Source of the DNA: Haloterrigena alkaliphila
GTDB lineage: Archaea > Halobacteriota > Halobacteria > Halobacteriales > Natrialbaceae
DNA: 64,000 nt
NCBI RefSeq assembly: GCF_017352155.2
Contig: NZ_CP084320.1
Coordinates: forward strand, 62,001-126,000
Direction: 5' to 3'
In this document: positions 60,117 through 64,000 of the stretch, one piece after another
Numbering within the stretch: the first letter of the stretch is position 1
Layout of the letters: each line of letters begins with the position of its first letter
Notes under the pieces: generated by a model
Databases searched by the model: none
What the model saw: only the letters and a program-made list of their open reading frames with translations
What the model was told of the DNA's origin: nothing
Made by a program: the position numbers and the translations under genes

Positions 60117-62141
60117 ATGGCACGCGAACATCCGGTACGGGGCCCTGATAGTCCCGAACAGGCGATTGATAGTGACGACAAACAGCAGGTTGAGAACCAC
60201 TCCGACCGCGGGACGATCGATCGACGATCGTACATGAAACTGGTCGGTGCGACGGCGGCCACGGCGGGTCTCGGTGCGAGTGCGGCGAGTGCCGCGAGCA
60301 GCGATTACGACGTCATCGAGGCGAGCGGTCAGGTGATCCGTATCGATAGCGGCGAGACCTGGGAGAACAAACTCATCGACTTCGGTAACGGCGGCACGAT
60401 CACCATCGCGGCGACCGGCACGAACTGGACGATCCGGAACATCGGATTCACCGGCTACGTCGGGTCCGAAGGAACGGCCCCGAGGAGCGGAAACATCTTC
60501 GGACTGGCCGACACCTCCGGGGGAACGAGCGTCGTCGAAAACGTCTTCTTCGGCGAGGGATGGTCGGGCCGACCGGCCGACCACCGTCCCCACCACGTGT
60601 ACGTCACCCCGAGCCACAGCGGCGAGATTCACTTCAATAACGTCAATTTCAGTCAGGACGGCTGTAACGGGGTCTACGGCTACCAGTCGGGAACCAGCGG
60701 CAGCGGCGGGACGCTCCACTTCGACGGCTGTTACGCGTACGACAACCACCACACGGCGTGGCGACCGGCCGACAACGGGTCGTCGATTCGGAACTCGGTC
60801 ATCTACAAGTCCGGCTCCCGCAGCGCGAACCGCGGGATCTGGGTCTGGGAAGGCTACGGCGGCGGCACGGAACTCGAGAACGTCCATATCATCACGAACG
60901 GCGTCGGTTCCGGCGTCGTGACGCGTGGCGACCCGGACCTCTCGATGACGAACGTCTACACCGACGACGGGTCGGGGACGCACGGCAACCCCGAGCACTT
61001 CGTTCCCGACGGCTGTCCGACGAGTCCGGAGGAAGCGGCGAGCGGGTCGGCGAACGTGCCCGCACAGGACCTCCCGGAGAACACGCTCACGATCACCGGC
61101 GCCGGTGATCCGACGCGGTACTACGCGGAGACGTCCGGCGAAATCGTCCAGAACCCAGATCGCGGCGACATCCAGAGCCACGACCAGATCGGCGACACGT
61201 CCGCCGAAGGGTGGGTGACCACGACGAACCACGTCGACAGTTTTCGGTTCGACGGCGAACTGGTCGACGTCGGCTTCCACCAGGGGTCGGCGACGGTCGA
61301 ACTCAACGGCGAGGAGATCGACCCCTCGACGTTCGGTGAGCAACCGCTCGACCGCACGCTGCTCGTCGACGGCATCGGGACCAGCGGCGGCACGCGCTAC
61401 GAGTTCACCGTCAGCGGTGCGGCCGAGAAATCGACGTACCAGGGCGCGTCGGTCGACGACGAAGATACCATCGCCAGCGGATCGGTCACGGGATCGGTCG
61501 CCGGCTGGCGCGACGCCTTCAACTTCAACGGCGAACTCGAGGAACTGACCGTCGACGGCGACGCGCGCGTCTACGTCGACGACGAGCAGGTCGACCCCGC
61601 GGACTTCGGCGACGAACAGCCCCACGTCCTCACGCTCGTCGGCAACGGATCGGACGCCAGCTACGAGATCAGCGTCGACGGCACGATCGACACGGTCGCC
61701 GGCGACGACTCGGAGCAGTTCGCGACGGCCCGCTCGGAAAGCACGGTCGAGGGATCGATCCAAACCGGCGTTCAGCGGTTCCGATTCTCCGGCGTGGTCT
61801 CGGACGTGACGTTCCTCGACGGCTCGGCCCACGTCTACGTCGACGACGAGCGGATCGACCCCGACGAGTTCGGCGAGCAGGAACTGCTTCCCCACGCGAT
61901 CGTCGTCGACGGCACCGGTACCGACGGCCAGACGGAGTACACCTTCACCATCGACGGCGAGGTCATCACCTCGAGTTACCGGGACGCGACGATCGATCCC
62001 GACGACTCGATCGAGGGTACGGCGGTCAGCGGCACCGTCGACGACGAAATCGACGCCTACTGGTTCGACGGCGACATCGTCGACTTCCGACTCAAGGGCG
62101 ACGCGAACATCGACGTCGACTACAACGCCCGCAACGACTAG
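60117..62141 (+). CDS. Tat-exported parallel-beta-helix surface protein with C-terminal repeats
   Basis: The 674-residue protein has a delayed twin-arginine signal, DRRSYMKLVG at about 36, then ATAATAGLGASAASA. Residues about 65-340 have the rung pattern of right-handed beta-helix proteins (WTIRNIGFTGYVG, SGEIHFNNVNFSQDGCNGVY). Four units of about 90 residues follow, starting near 374, 465, 553 and 646. Each begins like DSFRFDGELVDV and contains VYVDDEQVDPADFG; the last is cut short. It is probably an extracellular carbohydrate-binding or -cleaving protein near a polysaccharide locus. Strongly acidic, no anchor seen. Confidence 0.8.
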   Translation: MAREHPVRGPDSPEQAIDSDDKQQVENHSDRGTIDRRSYMKLVGATAATAGLGASAASAASSDYDVIEASGQVIRIDSGETWENKLIDFGNGGTITIAATGTNWTIRNIGFTGYVGSEGTAPRSGNIFGLADTSGGTSVVENVFFGEGWSGRPADHRPHHVYVTPSHSGEIHFNNVNFSQDGCNGVYGYQSGTSGSGGTLHFDGCYAYDNHHTAWRPADNGSSIRNSVIYKSGSRSANRGIWVWEGYGGGTELENVHIITNGVGSGVVTRGDPDLSMTNVYTDDGSGTHGNPEHFVPDGCPTSPEEAASGSANVPAQDLPENTLTITGAGDPTRYYAETSGEIVQNPDRGDIQSHDQIGDTSAEGWVTTTNHVDSFRFDGELVDVGFHQGSATVELNGEEIDPSTFGEQPLDRTLLVDGIGTSGGTRYEFTVSGAAEKSTYQGASVDDEDTIASGSVTGSVAGWRDAFNFNGELEELTVDGDARVYVDDEQVDPADFGDEQPHVLTLVGNGSDASYEISVDGTIDTVAGDDSEQFATARSESTVEGSIQTGVQRFRFSGVVSDVTFLDGSAHVYVDDERIDPDEFGEQELLPHAIVVDGTGTDGQTEYTFTIDGEVITSSYRDATIDPDDSIEGTAVSGTVDDEIDAYWFDGDIVDFRLKGDANIDVDYNARND

Positions 62142-62543
62142 GCTCCCGAACGCGCCGAGTCCTCCGGTCCGGCGGTCCGTGCTCATTCAGCTGTGAGACC
62201 GAAACGAACGCCATAAATCGCTCTCCACGCGCTCCAGATTACCGTTCTTCTCCTCCCGCCGGGGCACCACGAGACGGCGAGCCCGTCGGTCGAATCGACG
62301 TCTCGACCGAAGCCGTTGACATCCGTCGCCGCTGGTATGTCTCGACAAACAGACGGTATGCGGGCGATTACAATGGCTCGATTTGATGTAGCACTGATCA
62401 GTGTCACTGCTATCGTTGCGTCGTCGGGCGAGTGGATCGCGACGGTCGCTCGCCGGCGGGAATCGGTCTCTCACCTCGCCGAGTCGATGGGCAAACGCGG
62501 CGTACCGCGTCCGAACCGCTCACTCGAGTTCGCGTAGGTAGGC
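62142..62543. other. Intergenic region, no gene seen
   Basis: About 400 bases. The small open frames here are Arg-rich and unconvincing. It probably holds the flippase promoter near 62370-62400 (ATTACAATGGCTCGATTTGA). Confidence 0.45.
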
Positions 62544-64000
62544 ATGTCGGTTACTGACCGCATCATCGAGGGGTTCAAGGCGACGCTGGGCGGGCGCATC
62601 GTCAGCAACGTCGCCAACGGGCTGTTGATGCTGGTGCTCGCTCGGGTGCTGTTGACGCCCGACGAGTACGGACTCCTCTATCTCGTCATCTCGATCATCG
62701 CCATCGTGCAACTGGTCGCCGACCTCGGCCTCGCGCGCTCGGCCGCCCGCTACGTCTCCGAACACAAGGAGTCGGCGCCGTCGACGGTCCCGTTCATCCT
62801 GCGAACGTCGATCCGATACCGGCTGGCGCTGATCGGGACCGTCGTCGTGGCGCTCGTCCTCGGGCGGGATCTCATCGCCGGCGTCCTCGACGAGCCGGAA
62901 CTATCGAGCCTGCTGCTGATCGGGGCGCTCTACATGGTCTTCCAGTCGATGTACGCCTACTACCTGACGATCTTCCAGGGATTCAACCGCGTGGACCTGA
63001 GCGCGGCGATCGAGGTCATCAACAACGTCACCCGGCTGGTGTTCGTCGTCGCGCTGGCGGCGCTCGGACTGGGCGTGGCCGGCGCGATGTTCGGCTACGT
63101 GGTCGGGGCGATCCTCGGGGCGGTCGTCGGCTCGGTCTTTCTCTACCGTCGCTACCGGAGCTACGACGACGGCGGCGGCGATCGATCGCTCCGGAACCGG
63201 ATCCTGAAGTACAGCGTCCCGCTGACGGCGACCAACAGCGCGACGATGATCGACAACCGCCTCGACACGATCCTCGTCGCGTACTTCGTCAACCCGGTCG
63301 CGGTCAGTTACTACGTTCTCAGTAAACAGATCTCCGAGTTCGTCCTGGTGCCGGCGACCTCGCTGGGCTTCTCGGTCTCGCCGACCTACGGCGAGCAGAA
63401 AGCCAACGACTCGCTCGAGCAGGCGGCCCGGATCTACGAGACGACGCTCGAGTACGTGTTCCTGCTGTACGTTCCGGCCGCGGTCGGGATCGTCCTGGTC
63501 GCGGAGCCGGCGCTGACGCTGATCTTCGGCTCGGCGTACGCGGGGGCGGCCCCCGTCTTGCAGGTGTTCGCCGTCTACCTGGTCTTCCACGCCGTGACGA
63601 AGGTGACGACCAACGGCCTCGACTACCTGGGGCGGGCGAACGCGCGGGCGGTCGCGAGGGGGTCGACGGCGATCGCCAACGCCGGGCTCAACGTCGTCTT
63701 GATCCCGATCTACGGCGCGGCGGGGGCGGCCATCGCGACGGTCATCACCTTCGGTATCTACACGCTGGCCAACGTCTACGTGATGCACAGCGAACTCTCG
63801 CTCGACCTCGTCCGGATCGCTCGATCCCTCGTCCTGACGGCCGCGATCGGCGGCGCGATGGGACTCGGCGTGTTGGTTCTGGTGCCCTACGCCTCGAGCG
63901 TTCCGGCGTTGGTCGGCGTGATCGGCGCGGGCGTCGCTATCTGGGGCGTGCTGGTGACGGTAAGCGGGATGATCGATCCCAGAGAAACGATCGCACAGCT
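62544..64000 (+). CDS. Polysaccharide flippase (MATE/Wzx-like), partial
   Basis: From the ATG at 62544 the product begins MSVTDRIIEGFKATLGGRIV and runs off the window after about 485 residues, so the C-terminus is missing or nearly complete. It has about 12-14 membrane helices (for example VSNVANGLLMLVLARVLLT, LLYLVISIIAIVQLVADLGL) and ends in ALVGVIGAGVAIWGVLVTVS, the pattern of Wzx/RfbX flippases. It moves lipid-linked sugars across the membrane for glycans or exopolysaccharide. Confidence 0.9.
   Translation, partial: MSVTDRIIEGFKATLGGRIVSNVANGLLMLVLARVLLTPDEYGLLYLVISIIAIVQLVADLGLARSAARYVSEHKESAPSTVPFILRTSIRYRLALIGTVVVALVLGRDLIAGVLDEPELSSLLLIGALYMVFQSMYAYYLTIFQGFNRVDLSAAIEVINNVTRLVFVVALAALGLGVAGAMFGYVVGAILGAVVGSVFLYRRYRSYDDGGGDRSLRNRILKYSVPLTATNSATMIDNRLDTILVAYFVNPVAVSYYVLSKQISEFVLVPATSLGFSVSPTYGEQKANDSLEQAARIYETTLEYVFLLYVPAAVGIVLVAEPALTLIFGSAYAGAAPVLQVFAVYLVFHAVTKVTTNGLDYLGRANARAVARGSTAIANAGLNVVLIPIYGAAGAAIATVITFGIYTLANVYVMHSELSLDLVRIARSLVLTAAIGGAMGLGVLVLVPYASSVPALVGVIGAGVAIWGVLVTVSGMIDPRETIAQ

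Noticed and set aside
60108-62186. 692-codon minus-strand frame opposite the surface protein
   Set aside because: Val/Asp/Arg shadow, no motif, and its start overlaps the promoter of the real gene.
62316-62537. 73-codon open frame left of the flippase
   Set aside because: Overlaps the likely flippase promoter and has no conserved-looking pattern.

Overview
The window is chromosomal DNA from a halophilic archaeon (class Halobacteria). The reasons are the high GC content, very acidic proteins, single TATA boxes about 25-35 bases upstream of start codons (leaderless style), a Tat/lipobox halocyanin, a PGF-CTERM surface protein, a bacterio-opsin-activator-type regulator, archaeal RPA, TFB and Orc1/Cdc6 proteins, and haloarchaea-style origin repeats. 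The OtsAB trehalose pair and the style of the origin boxes suggest the Natrialbales (Natrinema/Haloterrigena-like), but that placement is inference.

Layout. 1-20 kb is core metabolism: glutamine synthetase, the rpa1-rpap1-rpe single-strand-DNA-binding operon, a ZIP metal transporter, a halocyanin, a riboflavin-pathway reductase, enoyl-CoA hydratase, MsrA, two FAD oxidoreductases, small winged-helix regulators, a cobalamin adenosyltransferase and an ABC exporter. 20.1-22.3 kb is replication origin A, with an orc1/cdc6 gene of unusually low GC. 22.4-34.9 kb holds cobyric acid synthase, a ribbon-helix-helix protein, a Bat-like regulator, a secreted metzincin, otsA-otsB and an M24 peptidase. 34.9-37.7 kb is replication origin B, with a second, chromosome-like orc1/cdc6 gene and a different family of origin boxes. 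38.3-43.4 kb is a divergent metal/thiol locus (P19/Tp34-like lipoprotein and polytopic membrane protein facing SCO1-TlpA-CcdA). 43.6-56.9 kb has surface proteins, an Lhr helicase, a sensor kinase, archaetidylserine decarboxylase, a VapBC pair, a response regulator, a TFB and a DUF7344-type membrane regulator. 57.6-64 kb looks like the edge of a surface-polysaccharide region: an asparagine-synthetase-like enzyme without the glutaminase cysteine, a repeat-bearing Tat-exported beta-helix protein and a flippase that runs off the end.

The most unusual content is the pair of origins about 15 kb apart. Each has its own initiator gene on the minus strand and its own sequence family of inverted origin recognition boxes. 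Two isolated boxes, one from each origin's set, sit between them around a small unknown gene. Other oddities are a 17-bp triplication that separates an ABC ATPase stop from its permease start, a likely one-base start-region frameshift in a winged-helix gene, several short tandem arrays between genes, and a small zinc-ribbon gene next to origin B. No CRISPR array, rRNA, complete tRNA or intact insertion sequence was seen.
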